Assembly: GCA_014155875.1 (NCBI GenBank)
Contig: JACEFZ010001371.1
Span: forward strand, 626,501 to 690,500
Length of the DNA: 64,000 nt
Origin: Cepaea nemoralis
Lineage: Eukaryota > Mollusca > Gastropoda > Stylommatophora > Helicidae
Direction: 5' to 3'
Shown: piece by piece, positions 33,063 through 43,878 of the stretch
Layout of the letters: each line of letters begins with the position of its first letter
Numbering within the stretch: position 1 is the first letter of the stretch
Program-made: the position numbers and the translations under genes
Notes under the pieces: generated by a model
Database searches by the model: none
What the model was told of the DNA's origin: nothing
Seen by the model: the letters and a program-made list of their open reading frames with translations, nothing else

Positions 33063-33330
33063 AGCTTCTTCTTCTGATAGTTTATGCCGTGTGTCGTTGG
33101 TGATAATGTCTATCCACATCCCTCTGTTTCGGGTGCTGCCAATCATCCCTGAGACTGATATTCCTACATGCTGCGATGTCAACCTTCCAGCATCTTCTCT
33201 CTTAGTGTTCCCCTGCCTGTCTTATCATTCAACTTTCCCGTTGTGACGACATACTTCAGCTTTCCCTGTCTCAAGACAAGCCCACAGAATGTGGACTGCC
33301 AAACTATCTTTCTTTTCAGATAATTTGAAT
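33063..33330 (-). pseudogene. Diverged LINE 3' fragment
   Basis: Complement of a LINE tail similar to 30085-30310 ('gtgttcccctgcctgtctta', 'caactttcccgttgtgacga'). It encodes the RGR-rich segment and TTGKL-like residues with breaks. Confidence 0.6.
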
Positions 33331-33389
33331 ATCAAGACTTTTCACAACCTAGCCATTGTCGACAATATAGGGTGAATGTCCCAATGTCG

Positions 33390-33590
33390 AGCGGCTGGCC
33401 GAGTGGCTAGAATGCCGAATTCTCCTTCGGGATACCCGGGTTCAAATCCTCGGTAAGGTGTGGAGTTTTTTTTTTTCTGTCGGGTACAAAACGAAAACTC
33501 TAACCTGCACAGTTCGTGGCGACTGCACTATCCAGGCGGTCATAATTCCTCAGACTCAAATTCACTGCTATACAGCAAGCAAACCAAGTT
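33390..33590 (+). mobile_element. tRNA-derived SINE, family 4
   Basis: A box TGGCCGAGTGG at 33396-33406 and B box GGTTCAAATCC at 33439-33449 give a Ser/Leu-like tRNA head, followed by a T run (33467-33477) and a body. A T-stem mismatch and the attached body argue against a functional tRNA. A minus-strand relative lies at about 36620-36780. Confidence 0.68.
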
Positions 33591-34100
33591 CTATGTAGCA
33601 TTTCAGCACTCTCTTTGTTACATTCAATGTTAGTGACTCATTGCATACGATACTCTACATTTTCTGAAATGCAACTTTTGCTTGCTCTATTCTGTTTTTA
33701 ATGTCTTTTGTGCATCTCCCATTTGATGTTACAATTGCTTCTAGGTATTTACAATTATCCACTTGGTTAAGAATGTTCTCTTCTATTTCCATTTCACATT
33801 TTAGAGTCACTGTTTTCTTCGATATCACCATTGTTACTGTTTTCTTGATATTTAAGGAGTGTACTTTCATTGCACTTTATGTTACCACAATTTCCAAGAA
33901 TTGTTGTAGGTCTTTTGCATTGTCCACCACCCATACTGTCATCTGCATAACGAAGTTTGTTTATATTATAACCTCCGATTAATATTCCTGGTTTCTCTTT
34001 CATCTCTCTCATTATTACTTAGCTATAGAGAGACAAGAGATCCGATGACAAAGCACATCTCTGTCGCACTCCGAGCTTTACAATTTATACACCATTCAAC
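33591..34100 (-). pseudogene. LINE reverse transcriptase fragment
   Basis: Minus-strand residues ILIGGYNINKLRYADDS give the YADD active site. Other frames give LKCEMEIEENILNQVDNCKY LEAIVTSNGRCTKDIKNRIEQ, the block after the active site (NRYNYLGTVITSDGRC in LINE-A). It is a separate, more diverged family. Frame shifts throughout. Confidence 0.8.
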
Positions 34101-34204
34101 ACTCCATGTCTGATGTGGTCAATAACGCGCCGTCACATTTTCTGCCTACAAGATTTCCAGTTCCCACAGACAGCGCTGATATCCCCATCCCAATGGAGAT
34201 TCGA

Positions 34205-34345
34205 ACACATGATCATTAGGTGCGAAGCCGCTCCCGCCGTACCAGAAGTCCGGGTTCAATCTCCAGCAAAGGCGGGATGGTTTTTCCGAGCAATAAAGCT
34301 GTGGGATCGACCCAGATGTTACAATGACTATAAGCCAACCTTCAG
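34205..34345 (+). mobile_element. Possible tRNA-derived SINE piece
   Basis: B-box-like 'gggttcaatctcc' at 34252-34264 preceded by a worn A-box region ('taggtgcgaagcc'), followed by 'ggcgggatggtttttccgag' as in family 4. Short and uncertain. Confidence 0.4.
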
Positions 34346-34424
34346 ATCATTCTGGGGAATATATGGGAAGGAATGGCGACGAGGAATGCCACTTCATTAC
34401 ATCGTGACCTAGAAACATTTAGAA

Positions 34425-34690
34425 GCTGTAGTGGCGCAGTGTCTTGCCTATCGGCCCGGTGGTCATGTTGTGGAATCTCCATCCAAGCGGTGTTGTCTTT
34501 AAATTGATCTGCTCAACTCCGCCTACACTCAGTATCATGGATAGTCCTAGGATGTAAATGCGACTGCATTGATTTTGACCACATAATTTATCGAGTGCCG
34601 ATTGGTGTGTTAATATATAAGGCCAGCACAATATCCCCATAACATCTCAAGGCACGTACAAGTGTCCTGTACTTTACACGTCAAAGTCTA
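34425..34690 (+). mobile_element. SINE, family 3 copy
   Basis: Starts 'gtagtggcgcagtgtcttgc' and 'ggcccggtggtcatgttgtg', with 'gagtgccgattggtgtgtta' near the end, matching the copies at 31045 (minus), 38670 and 38921. Confidence 0.65.
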
Positions 34691-34764
34691 ATATTTCACA
34701 TCCGTAAGACCACTAGCTTTACCTCATCATTATCACCACCACCATCATCAGCATCATCAGCATC

Positions 34765-35290
34765 ATGCCTTGCCGACTGGGTGATCATGCTTCTCCACAT
34801 CTTGCGATCTAATAACGGCATGTATCAACTCGTGTTTTGACTTCGTTCCGTGCTATGACACAAGGCGGTCAAGAATTTCCTCTCGGTCTTCCTTGCTCGC
34901 TCTTCAACAAATCGTTCCAGTTATCACAATATGTTCCAGATTTTGTCGTCTCATAGTGTGACCAACAAATGATGACTGGCTGTATCTGATGTTTGTGATA
35001 ATTTGTCATTGCCACTCCTCCTCCCTTAAAATGTCCAGATTATTCATTTTGGCTCTGCAAGGAATTTTCAACATTCTTCTATGCCACCACCTCTAGAAAG
35101 CTTCCATGGATGTTTGTGCTTGTGGCCAGGATTTGCAGTCGTCTGTTAGAATTGATTCTATGTAACATGCAAGAATTCTTTTTCTAAATTCCAGTGATAG
35201 GTACTAATTGCATAACATGTTCCTTATTTGATAGAATGTAGTTTTTGCTTGTCATATTCTGTTCTATCTTCCATCTGGTGTTACATACAT
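34765..35290 (-). pseudogene. LINE 3' fragment, diverged
   Basis: Complement encodes WWHRRMLKIPCRAKMNNLDI-like and GHTMRRQNLEHIVITGTI-like residues, the tail after the reverse transcriptase. The plus-strand (ATC)n run at about 34725-34765 lies at its 3' end. No active-site block remains. Confidence 0.65.
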
Positions 35291-35485
35291 GTGTGCTAGG
35301 AAATGTTTTTACACATGCATATAATGTTCTCGATACAAACGTGATAGTAGAATAGTTGGACGACTTGCGTTGCGTCTTTTTCCTTCTATATTTTATCTCA
35401 ACTATGCTATTACCCTTTTTATTGTATCTGTGTACTGTATTTTAGACAGTAATTGCTACCTCTGAAGATTCATCATTATCATTAT

Positions 35486-36266
35486 GAGTCATATCAATAC
35501 GCATGGGCGGTCATGTTTCGCCATTTCACACGATCACTAGAGTCGTGGATCAGCTCTGTGTTTTTGTTTCGATTGTCTCATGTGGCTAAGCGATCTAAAT
35601 ATTTACCTCTCTGCCTTCCCCTTATTCTTTTCCCCTCAGTCTTGCCAGTTGTCACCATGTTATCCTGTGTATTTCGTCTTATAACGTGCCCAAAATATCG
35701 TGACTGTCTACGTCTAATTTCCCTAATCAGTTTACGGATTACATTTCTTTCTTGTAGAATTTGCTCATTGGCTTTTTGTCTGTCAATGGTATTCTATGCA
35801 TATTCCGCGGAAACCACATTTCCAAATCCATTAGGTGTTTTTCAGCTTGTCTGCTCATTGTCTACGTTTCACATCCATAGAAAAGTACAAGTTCTATGTA
35901 GCATTTTAACAATCTTTTTCTCTTTACAATTAACATTTCTTTATTTGTGAATATGATGTCCATCTTGCATAAGGCTACCTTTGTCATAGTGATTTTTGTT
36001 CTAACCTCTTCAAGGCATCTTCCAGCAGATGTTATGACTGTTCCGAGATAATTGTACCGATTCACTTGTTCAAGACTATTACCATTTACCCGTATATTAT
36101 ATCTGGTATTTTTTTTTCTTTTTAGAGACGACCATGTCTTCTTACAATTTATTTCTAATCCCAGTTGATCGCTGTGTACAATAACCGCATCTACTAAATG
36201 TTGCTGATCCTGTTCATTGTTTGCAACGAATATTGTATAGTCTGCATATTGGGTTCTTTGTGACAT
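35486..36266 (-). pseudogene. LINE-A copy, 5' truncated and decayed
   Basis: The minus frame 36266-35862 reads TQYADYTIFVANNEQDQQHL (YADD changed to YADY) and NRYNYLGTVITSAGRCLEEV, then YGCET. Further frames cover the tail to the 3' end near 35490. It starts just before the active site. The catalytic second Asp is lost, so it is dead at that level as well. Confidence 0.85.
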
Positions 36267-36349
36267 AATCTGTTATCTTCTTGTAAGGTGTTAAAACTAC
36301 ACACAGTATTCCTGGCTTATACAAAGATGCTGCGCCTATTCTATTCTAT

Positions 36350-36612
36350 TTGTTTGCTTGTTTTAATGACAGCACCATGCCATTGCTAGTCTGTGTCCTA
36401 GGGATAATGAACGCAGTTTCACAATCCTGACATTCAGGATTCGAAGTCAGCTGCAAGCCGTTTGGGAGCAGATCGCCTTGCGTTGATAATCACTACGCTA
36501 TAAGAGTCGGCCGTTCGGAAAGCCATGGCAAACTAATCAGCGTAAACTGCCTAGAAAATCACAAATGACGAATGAATGCTACTGTTTGCTGCCACGTCTT
36601 GTTAAAAACATG
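36350..36612 (+). mobile_element. tRNA-derived SINE, family 1 copy
   Basis: B-box-like 'aggattcgaagtc' at 36438-36450 and the body 'agccatggcaaactaatcag'. It ends '...acatgtacctaact', as the copy at 26.38 kb ends. Confidence 0.65.
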
Positions 36613-36619
36613 TACCTAA

Positions 36620-36780
36620 CTTATACCATTGCTGGTGTGTGCCAGGACATTATTTGTTCCCGGGCTGAGGAATACAGCTCCCTTGCCTAAACTGTGGCCC
36701 GATAGTTTACACGCTGGTATTCGTTTTTAAAACCACACCCTTACCGAGGATTCAACACACCTCACTGAATTTGAATTGAA
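36620..36780 (-). mobile_element. SINE family 4 fragment
   Basis: The minus strand has 'ttgaatcctcggtaagggtg' then 'tggttttaaaaa', similar to the start of the copy at 33440-33480. Confidence 0.5.
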
Positions 36781-36849
36781 CACTCTGTCCCATCGCCACC
36801 AGTATATTTTTCGCATTTATATTTAACATTGTGGTGCTGAGGTCTCGGT

Positions 36850-37040
36850 CTTTCACATTTCCCGGGCGTGCCGAGTCGAGGTTTTAGAAATCAGCCGCGG
36901 ACTTTTTTGACGCATTTGTATGAACGTCGGGTGTTCAGAAAGCAACGGAAACTACTGAACTGAAAAGTTGCCTAGTAAGTAACAAGCAACAAAAATGTTG
37001 GGTCAACTGTAACGTTCTTTAAGTGTCATGCAAATAACGT
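36850..37040 (+). mobile_element. SINE family 1 fragment
   Basis: Body only: 'agaaagcaacggaaactact' then 'gaactgaaaagttgcctagt'. The tRNA-like head is hard to see. Confidence 0.55.
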
Positions 37041-37339
37041 AAAATATGTAATTTGTAACAAATAAAACTGTGGCCGCGTTGTCCTAATTCTATTTGAAAC
37101 GTTTTCTTTCGTTTTCTTCTTCGTACACCCCAAGAAGTAAACATGAATAGATCCAAAGAAAGCATCGGTCAATGTGAGATTTAATGACATCCCAATAACT
37201 TGACTTCAAATGGAGCAGGTACAGGCCAAACAGCCTTTTCTGTTTTGCATGTGTTAGACACCCCTGCAACAAATGTTAAGCTGTCATGTTATCAGTTCCA
37301 CAGTATCCCCTATCTTTAGTTTTTTAACGTGGTTATTTC
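37041..37339. other. Non-genic stretch
   Basis: No recognised motif. Confidence 0.4.
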
Positions 37340-37751
37340 AGAGGTTTGTATTCTGTATGGCGAGGAAGCCTGGACTTTGAACAAACAACTAGAAAGTAGC
37401 ATAGAAGCCCGGGAGATGTGGATATACAGACGAATAAGTCGTATTTCATGGTAACACAAACAATCAAATGCCGAGGTCCTAGAAAACCTGGGAATGAAGA
37501 GAGAGTTGATGAAAGAAATAAAGAGGAGACAAGTGAAATATTTGGCCACGTTAAAAGACTTGATACTCCTTTAAAAACCATACTGGAAGGCAAGGCTGAG
37601 GGCAAGCGAGCAAGAGGTAGACAACGATACAAGTGGGAGGATAACATCAAGAGATGGACGAGCATCAGCCTGACAGAATGTACAGTCAGGGCGAGAGACA
37701 GACAGTGTTGGAGATTCATTGCAGCCAACCTTCATTGCGGAGACGGCACTA

Positions 37752-37802
<51 letters not shown>
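37340..37802 (+). pseudogene. LINE C-terminal fragment with (TGAT)n tail
   Basis: Residues YGEEAWTLNKQLESSIEARE (about 37355-37415), then in other frames GHVKRLDTPLKTILEGKAEG, RARGRQRYKWEDNIKRW and ARDRQCWRFIAANLHCGDGT, the end of a LINE protein. Directly after it comes a run of about 12 TGAT units (37751-37802), the simple-repeat 3' end. At least two frame breaks. Confidence 0.85.
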
Positions 37803-37803
<1 letters not shown>

Positions 37804-38230
37804 CTTCGTGGAGACTGAATATTGTCAGTTGTTTTCTTTGGTGGAGTTGGCATATGCATCATCTTTCTGGTAGCCTGAATGCTCAGATTTCCACTAGATT
37901 ATATTTGACCACAACTTATTACCGCTATCAGACGTCAGCGTGGGGAAGGTTAACCCGGTCAACAAATGCCTGAAGAAGTCGGATGTGTCGGCCGAAAGGT
38001 GCAAATATCGGAGCTCTGTTGTAAACATGCACAACACAAATACGTCTAAAACTACATTCCAGACACACGCAGAAGAAAAAGAAGAAGAAGACATCAGAGT
38101 AGCCGATTGGTTTAACGTACATCTAATTAAACTTCCAATGTGTGGACGACAAGGTAGTGCATTCATTCCTCACTACGGGCTGAAAAGTGGATTTCTCGTA
38201 AAGTACTGAAAAATAAAATTGACTAAAACA
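37803..38230. other. Spacer with hammerhead-like core
   Basis: Non-genic. At 37970-38005 'gcctgaagaagtcggatgtg' then 'tcggccgaaaggtgc' has the CTGAAGA...CGAAA arrangement of hammerhead ribozymes found in Penelope-like elements. A GAAGAA-rich stretch lies at 38081-38095. No reverse transcriptase or GIY-YIG coding sequence is nearby. Confidence 0.25.
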
Positions 38231-38439
38231 TCAACCTGAGGTTGATTGTAACGTCAAACAAGGGACACTGTTTTCATTACCGTTATCCAGTGAAGTGATG
38301 GAGTCTGTTGTACAGTTTGTAATCATTCCAGTGAAGCTAACAGCTGTTTCGTTAATATAAAATCTGATGGTGATACTTGGCCACTTATCGTGTGTGTTGT
38401 CTGTGTGTTTCAAACTGTAATTCTGGCCTTGAAAGCATG

Positions 38440-38640
38440 TTGGCACCTTGCCGCCTTGACATACGATAGTTTGTTACATTGTGCTTCAAACGGCATAATA
38501 ACTGCAACCCATGGCGATAGCGAATGTGACTGATAAGACCGATTCGCGCTGTAAATGTTCTTCCACAGTGGATGCATGTGAACACATGGTCATTTTCACC
38601 ATCACGTACCTTCCAAGTCTCGTACCTTGAAAGCATAGTT
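38440..38640 (-). pseudogene. LINE-B 3' fragment with finger
   Basis: Plus-strand 'ttggcaccttgccgccttga' marks the 3' end at 38440. The minus frame reads ENDHVFTCIHCGRTFTARIG LISHIRYRH, an intact C2H2 finger. 5' truncated before it. Confidence 0.82.
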
Positions 38641-38669
38641 TTAAATGTATATAGTTAGCCAGCCTGATT

Positions 38670-38905
38670 TAGGAGTCACGGGATAGGAGAGTGGTCAGAA
38701 GGCAAGCCTGCTGGCCTGGTGGCCATATTTTCGAGCCTCCATTGAGGCGTGGATTTGTAAAAAAAAATAAAAATTGACCTGACTTTCAACTCCACCATGG
38801 CTAAACTGGGTACCAATAAATACTCGGTGAAGTAAAAACTACCGATGCGATATCGACCACATTATACAGTGAGTGCCGATTGGTCTATGCCAATATGGAG
38901 CTAGC
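38670..38905 (+). mobile_element. SINE, family 3 copy
   Basis: 'gagagtggtcagaaggcaag' A-box-like start, 'ctggcctggtggccatattt', an A run at 38759, and 'gagtgccgattggtctatgc' near the end. Confidence 0.68.
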
Positions 38906-38920
38906 ACTGTATACCCAAAG

Positions 38921-39200
38921 CCGCGGTTGCGTAGTGGCTAGACTTCCTACTGCCGCGCTGGTGGTCTTGGCTTACATCCACATAGGGATGGTTTTCAAAT
39001 AACATTAATCTGGGCTCCCTGGGCGACCAACACTCAAATGGGCACAAGGAAATGTCACAGGAAGTAAAAACGGTCGGTGTGATTCCGAACATATCACCCA
39101 CCGTGTGGCGATTGGTCTATACAAATATGCGTCTAGCACCACACGCCCAAATGCGCTTTAAGGCTTGTAACAGGGACCTTTACTTTATTAAAATAAAAAA

Positions 39201-39243
<43 letters not shown>
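38921..39243 (+). mobile_element. SINE, family 3 copy, with (AAAT)n tail
   Basis: Begins 'gccgcggttgcgtagtggct' (A-box-like TTGCGTAGTGG), has a degraded B box ('ggcttacatcc'), ends 'tgtggcgattggtctataca' ... 'ctttaaggcttgtaacaggg', then a TAAA/AAAT run of about 50 bp (39192-39243). Tandemly placed after the previous copy. Confidence 0.7.
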
Positions 39244-39840
39244 AACTTGGTATATAACCAATATCCCTCATGCTTGATAAAGAGCCCTCTATTTTCACTG
39301 TTTTACCCCAGCCATTTAAGTGCGTCCAAGCAAGAGGAGAATCAATACCGACACAACAGCAAACTCAGATCTGCAGGTTCAGATGAAAGAGTAGATATTG
39401 ATTGAATGCACTTTTCCAAGAGGCAATTAAAATACGTTGCACACTTGCATTTAGTTAATTTATTGATTTGAATTGATGCCAGCTAGAAATATTGATTTGA
39501 TTGGCGTATGAGTTAAATATTTTAACTGTTGGTAAACGGCACATTATTCTAGGGTTACACGCATGTAGTCTCCAACATGCGTTGATTCGTCTTCGCTCTT
39601 TGATCTCACAATGGAGAGTTGACCTTTAACTCACTCACGCCAAGTAATCGTATTGTTTGCTGTCACCTGCGGCCGATTCGATGTCATCCAAATATTATTC
39701 ATCTATGAAATTATCTTCTCTGTGTGTTATGGTTCTCCCTCTATTTCATTTGCTTTATCGGTTCGAAAGTAAGCATGTTCTAGTTATAATGTTATCATGT
39801 TTTCTCAGTGTCTGTTATATCTGCGCAAGTATTCTGTTTC
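39244..39840. other. Non-genic stretch
   Basis: No recognised gene, repeat or RNA. Confidence 0.45.
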
Positions 39841-40085
39841 CGACGGCTTCCTGGCCTAGAGGTTAGCGACTTTTCTCCGTAATCTCGTATACTCTCGTAA
39901 GTAACGTGACGACGGTGAGAATCAGCAGTGGTTCGAATCGCGTCGGTAAATGTGAGCCGGTCGCCCAGAAAGCAATGGCAAACTACTGAGCGTAATGTTG
40001 CCAAGAAATCAACAATCAGCTGAAAGATGCTGATGTTGACAGCGATGTCCTGTAAAGGATATGCAAACAATTTAAAAATTATGTC
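39841..40085 (+). mobile_element. tRNA-derived SINE, family 1 copy (well preserved)
   Basis: A box TGGCCTAGAGG at 39851-39861 and B box GGTTCGAATCG at 39930-39940, with a ~68-bp gap, longer than in a tRNA. The body includes 'agcaatggcaaactactgag', and the end 'cctgtaaaggatatgc' is followed by an A-rich stretch. Best plus-strand reference copy of the family here. Confidence 0.78.
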
Positions 40086-40760
40086 TCCACCTCTTAATTC
40101 ATATGTATTTGTTTGGTTCGCCCCATGAGCCCGACGTTGATGATTCTGTCATATCGTTTATCCCTACCTTTCTGCTTCGGCACCAGTTAATGAATGATTG
40201 AAACTGATTAGTTATTCGCTTGGGGTAGGGGGCTGTCAGGGGCTGTCTCCCCCTCACACCGAAGGTCGTGGGTTCACTTCACGAGTGCAGTCTTCTCGGA
40301 GACTCCTAGGGTTCGCCGCTGGAGTTACGTACTGCGTGCTCTGTGCCACGCTTTCGTCAGATCGCTGTGTGAAAAGAGACCGAGCCATAAGGGATAAGGA
40401 GCCATAAGGTGCAATGAAACTTTGATCACTCATAATTAATTAGTGTTTTAGTCGTTCTCCACGTTTCTGACCCATGCAGCAGAAATGATGTAATATTAGA
40501 GTTAAATATTCAAAGTCTCGTCCTGCGCTTGATTTCTTCTGACTGTCATCACATTGCCTACTGCTATGAAGGTTTCTCTCGCCCTTTGTATATGTATTCA
40601 TATCTGTATATGTGCCCCTCCCCCCTCCCAACCTTGTCTACTTGCTATTAAAATGTGTGCTTGGATTTAGCGCTTGACGTGAGGGTTTACCAAGAGAAAC
40701 TGGGCTATCGTTTACTGGCATTGATTTCATTATGTTTGTTTTCCCTTCGAATGTTACAAT
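40086..40760. other. Spacer with dispersed repeat piece
   Basis: 40435-40600 matches 26640-26803 by eye. A B-box-like 'gggttcacttc' at 40270 hints at another SINE head but no clear A box was found. The last five bases, ACAAT (40756-40760), are the target duplication of the next element. Confidence 0.45.
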
Positions 40761-41367
40761 TGTCAGAGTCCTACTTAGTAGCTCTGTCTAGCTCGCTGGA
40801 CTTTGACAGGCAAATTACAACATCTACAACACATCTACTAAGAACACATGAATGCAATCGGAAACTGGCAGGAGCTATCTCCTGAACAATCATTTATTAC
40901 AATATATATTACAGGCTGACAACATAGTCGCACTTCACGCTCAAACAATCGTTCACCACTAACAGCCACGCGCTAGCTCACAATGGCGATCTTTACACTG
41001 TCGCCCGCATGATCATTCACAATCACAACTTCACATCATCCCGCACATATCACAGTTAGTACATTCCTCGAATATCACTACACAACTTTCATCTCCATCT
41101 ATCCGTCACAACCACTATCGTTCTATCGTTCTAGCGTTCTCTAGATCTCCACACGTCCGTCTCTATTCGCTGCCTCACACACACTGCCTCTCTCCTGGTT
41201 GACCTTCCCACATCACGTGGCTCTGTTCACGGGATTCTTGCCTGACCGTCCACTAGCCAAGCCGTGGCGTCTCTTACTGCCCTTTACCTCAGTCATGCTT
41301 ACACTGACTCTCGCTTACATACCGGCACTTACATTCTTCCTTACACATGTCATATAAGACCATGACA
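40761..41367 (-). repeat. 3' LTR (607 bp)
   Basis: By my reading it differs from the other LTR by four substitutions and one single-base indel, so about 99% identical. On the minus strand it starts TGTCATGG and ends CTCTGACA. AATAAA on the minus strand (plus 40893-40898) is a likely polyadenylation signal. Confidence 0.93.
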
Positions 41368-41382
41368 TTCTCCCCCCGCACA
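41368..41382 (-). promoter_or_regulatory. Polypurine tract
   Basis: Minus-strand GCGGGGGGAGAA immediately precedes the LTR start TGTCATGG, the standard plus-strand primer site. Confidence 0.8.
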
Positions 41383-43004
41383 ACCAATGTGGCACTTACT
41401 CTTGGAAATGTGACACATTCTGCTGTTGTTACTCTTGGTACATCTTTCTAACCTTGTCAGGGGATTATATGATCATAAGTATACGCTTGCGTCCCTTTTT
41501 GCTCTGATCTTTTCCGAGATTAACTTCAAACATTGTTCTCTCTTTTTCAGTATTGAGGTTTCTCTCAAGGTTTTGTCGTGGTCTGACAAATGTTCTGGTT
41601 GGGTCTACTTGTCATACCTCGTTATATTATTCAACCCCTACTCCGTGACATTAATTCTGTTCATATTTCTCAATCGATTGTCCGTGCATTCTCATCTCAT
41701 AGTTATTGTGGCTATGCTGGTTTAAGGATTCTCCATTGGTTTATGCCTCAAATAAGGCTACAACTTCCTCTTACAGCATTCTTAAATTTTCTCTCTATTC
41801 AGACGTGGTTCCCCTCGTCTCTATTTAATGCACACTACTCGATTCTTTATGAGCACGCTATGTCAATGTTGTGGTCATGGTTCGAATATACTTCATGTAT
41901 GTCATAGTCCCCCTTACCTCATCTTATGTCGGACCGTGAGTTGTTTCCCTTTGTGAGCACACCTTGTTTACTGTTATGGAGAGTAGTTATTAATCTCTTT
42001 GGTTGGGATCACCCTGTTGGTATATTCCTTCTGGTTACCATATTCTGATGTTAATTCTATATCACTATTGCTAAGCGTCATTCGTCGGGCTATCCAGCAT
42101 ACGCGAAGGCAAGTTTGGTAACAATCGCGCACTGGGATTGCCAGGCGTTGATTCTCAGCATTACAACTTATTCTATTCGCCACTATACTTACGCTCATAT
42201 GTACATATCACATTATAACAATACAAAGTATTATAATAATAAAATTAGACATTGGATGTCATACAGTTAATACATATACAATAAAATATACATCATTGAT
42301 GCCTTTATGCACACATAGGATACCGTTCTTGTCCTGTGGAAGTTATGCACACGTAATTAAATCACTCGTGTTCAATGTTCGTTTCCGTGCTGAAATGTTT
42401 GGCATGTCTTCTCTCGCATACGATTATTGACGTCTTCTGTATACCATGATATTGTCTTTCCTTCTGTATAGTGCTTAAGACTGTTCACCAAGTTTGGCCA
42501 ATTTGTAAGTTCATTTTGTAAAATTGCTGGAATTCACACGTATAAAACACGAATTAATTAAAGTTCGGTGGCCTTAATTTTGAGTGTGGCCAGATGCGTC
42601 TGTCTGTGACTGTCTTTGCCATAGTTTGTAGGTTGGCATCTGGTTCATTAAACTGCTCATCGGAAATGAATGTCTGTACTTGTGAAGCTGTCGTCGTTGT
42701 TCGTCGATTTCAAAAGGTAGATTCTGTAGATACTCGTTTGAAAACAAAGTCAATATGGGTATATCTTACTGTTTGATACCTGAAATCACATGTTGAGTCT
42801 TACTGTTTTGCCGGTGACACTTTCACGTTGAAGGACCTTTCATGTTGGTCTTTACAATGAAGTGTGCTAGTATCATAGCGCTGGAGTCGTACAGCAGACA
42901 AGGCAACTCTGGAGTTACTGGATCTAAGGATATAAAGTGGGTTACGGTTAGAATTTTCCGAAGGGTGGGGATTTTCAATTTTCATGTTGAGATCATTTTG
43001 AGTG
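41383..43004. other. Non-coding interior of the non-autonomous element
   Basis: AT-rich. Short open frames (41426-41907 plus, 41974-42198 minus) contain hydrophobic stretches but no retroviral or transposon motif. This is where polymerase would be expected and it is absent. Confidence 0.6.
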
Positions 43005-43544
43005 CTATCTCCAAACCTGCACTCGTACATGTGTGTATACATTCAATAGTTCAAACAATAATAATACACCATGTATAGTTTTGAAAAGTAATCGTGCATG
43101 TTTGTATGCTTTTCTGCAATTTGTGTCTATTTTCCAAAATATGTAGGGTAATTTATTGCTGATTTTTGTCAGTAATTCCACCGACTGATGATTTACATTG
43201 TTCAGCATAAGTATGTGTCTGAGTTGATTTGACATAGTGTTTAGCAGTGGTAACACCAAACTTTGGTTCAACAGTAATGATATAAGTAACAAAGTTTGCT
43301 GGTTTGTCATGAGTAATATCATCTGTGTTGCGTCATGATAATGTGGAAATAAAACTGTCTGTGAAGACATTTGTTTTGTATTTACAATGAGCAGTGCAAG
43401 TATAACCATCCACTGTGTGCACTTGGTTATGTGTGTAGTTAACAGGGAGTACATGGAGTATAGTATGTCACATAATGATTTGTGATCTTCCCTCACTGTT
43501 GTGAAATGTTTGTTTTCTGCACCTTTCTTATTGTGATGATACAC
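43005..43544 (-). CDS. Unrecognised 179-aa ORF inside LTR element
   Basis: Open frame rich in Leu, Thr and His (QMILLMTNQQTLLLISLLLN), without a known domain. The neighbouring frame is also partly open (NYTHNQVHTVDGYTCTAHC). It lies downstream of the protease remnant, where polymerase is expected, and may be chance or a worn remnant. I assign no function. Confidence 0.2.
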   Translation of the reverse strand: MYHHNKKGAENKHFTTVREDHKSLCDILYSMYSLLTTHITKCTQWMVILALLIVNTKQMSSQTVLFPHYHDATQMILLMTNQQTLLLISLLLNQSLVLPLLNTMSNQLRHILMLNNVNHQSVELLTKISNKLPYIFWKIDTNCRKAYKHARLLFKTIHGVLLLFELLNVYTHVRVQVWR

Positions 43545-43653
43545 ACCAGTTTCTGTTTTTTCTTGTTTTGAGATGGTATGGTGTGGTACTTTGTTCTTTT
43601 CATCATGTTGTTGTATGATGAGTGGTGTAGTTAAGGCAGTACTTGTTGTGGTG

Positions 43654-43878
43654 TTAACCTTTTTGCCCTGTGTGAGTTTTGGACTCTGTGTAGTCTGTCA
43701 CATTTAATACATTTCCAATTAATAAATCACAACATGGATTGTCTAATAAAGCACAAGTTACTCTGCCTGATAGAAAAGGTGATTTTATATTGGCCCATGC
43801 CATAGGATATTTCTCTAATGTCCCTGAAACAGTTCTGCAATAGATGTACTCATCTAGGTAGTCTTTAGGATCAGCTAG
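43654..43878 (-). pseudogene. Aspartic protease remainder, shifted frame
   Basis: Reads TLADPKDYLDEYIYCRTVSG, then FLSGRVTCALLDNPCCDLLI, aligning with ELVNPSDYTGDSVKCRTFSG and FLSGTFTCAILDNPCTDLIL of the complete element. It is the second half of the protease; the DTGS active site is in the Gag frame. The two frames are separated by one missing base near 43881-43890 (CTT CG(N) AAG ACC). It ends at a stop shortly after the domain. Confidence 0.8.

Noticed and set aside
33390..33470. Functional tRNA-Ser/Leu gene
   Set aside because: A and B boxes are present, but the T stem has mismatches, the acceptor cannot be paired convincingly and a SINE-like body follows the T run.
41426..41907. Hydrophobic plus-strand frames inside the non-autonomous LTR element, considered as an envelope-like or membrane gene
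   Set aside because: No signal peptide, cleavage site or cysteine pattern, opposite strand to the element, overlapping frames; treated as chance in AT-rich DNA.
43005..43544. 179-aa frame as a possible env or polymerase remnant
   Set aside because: No motif in this or neighbouring frames supports either; kept only as a low-confidence unrecognised ORF.
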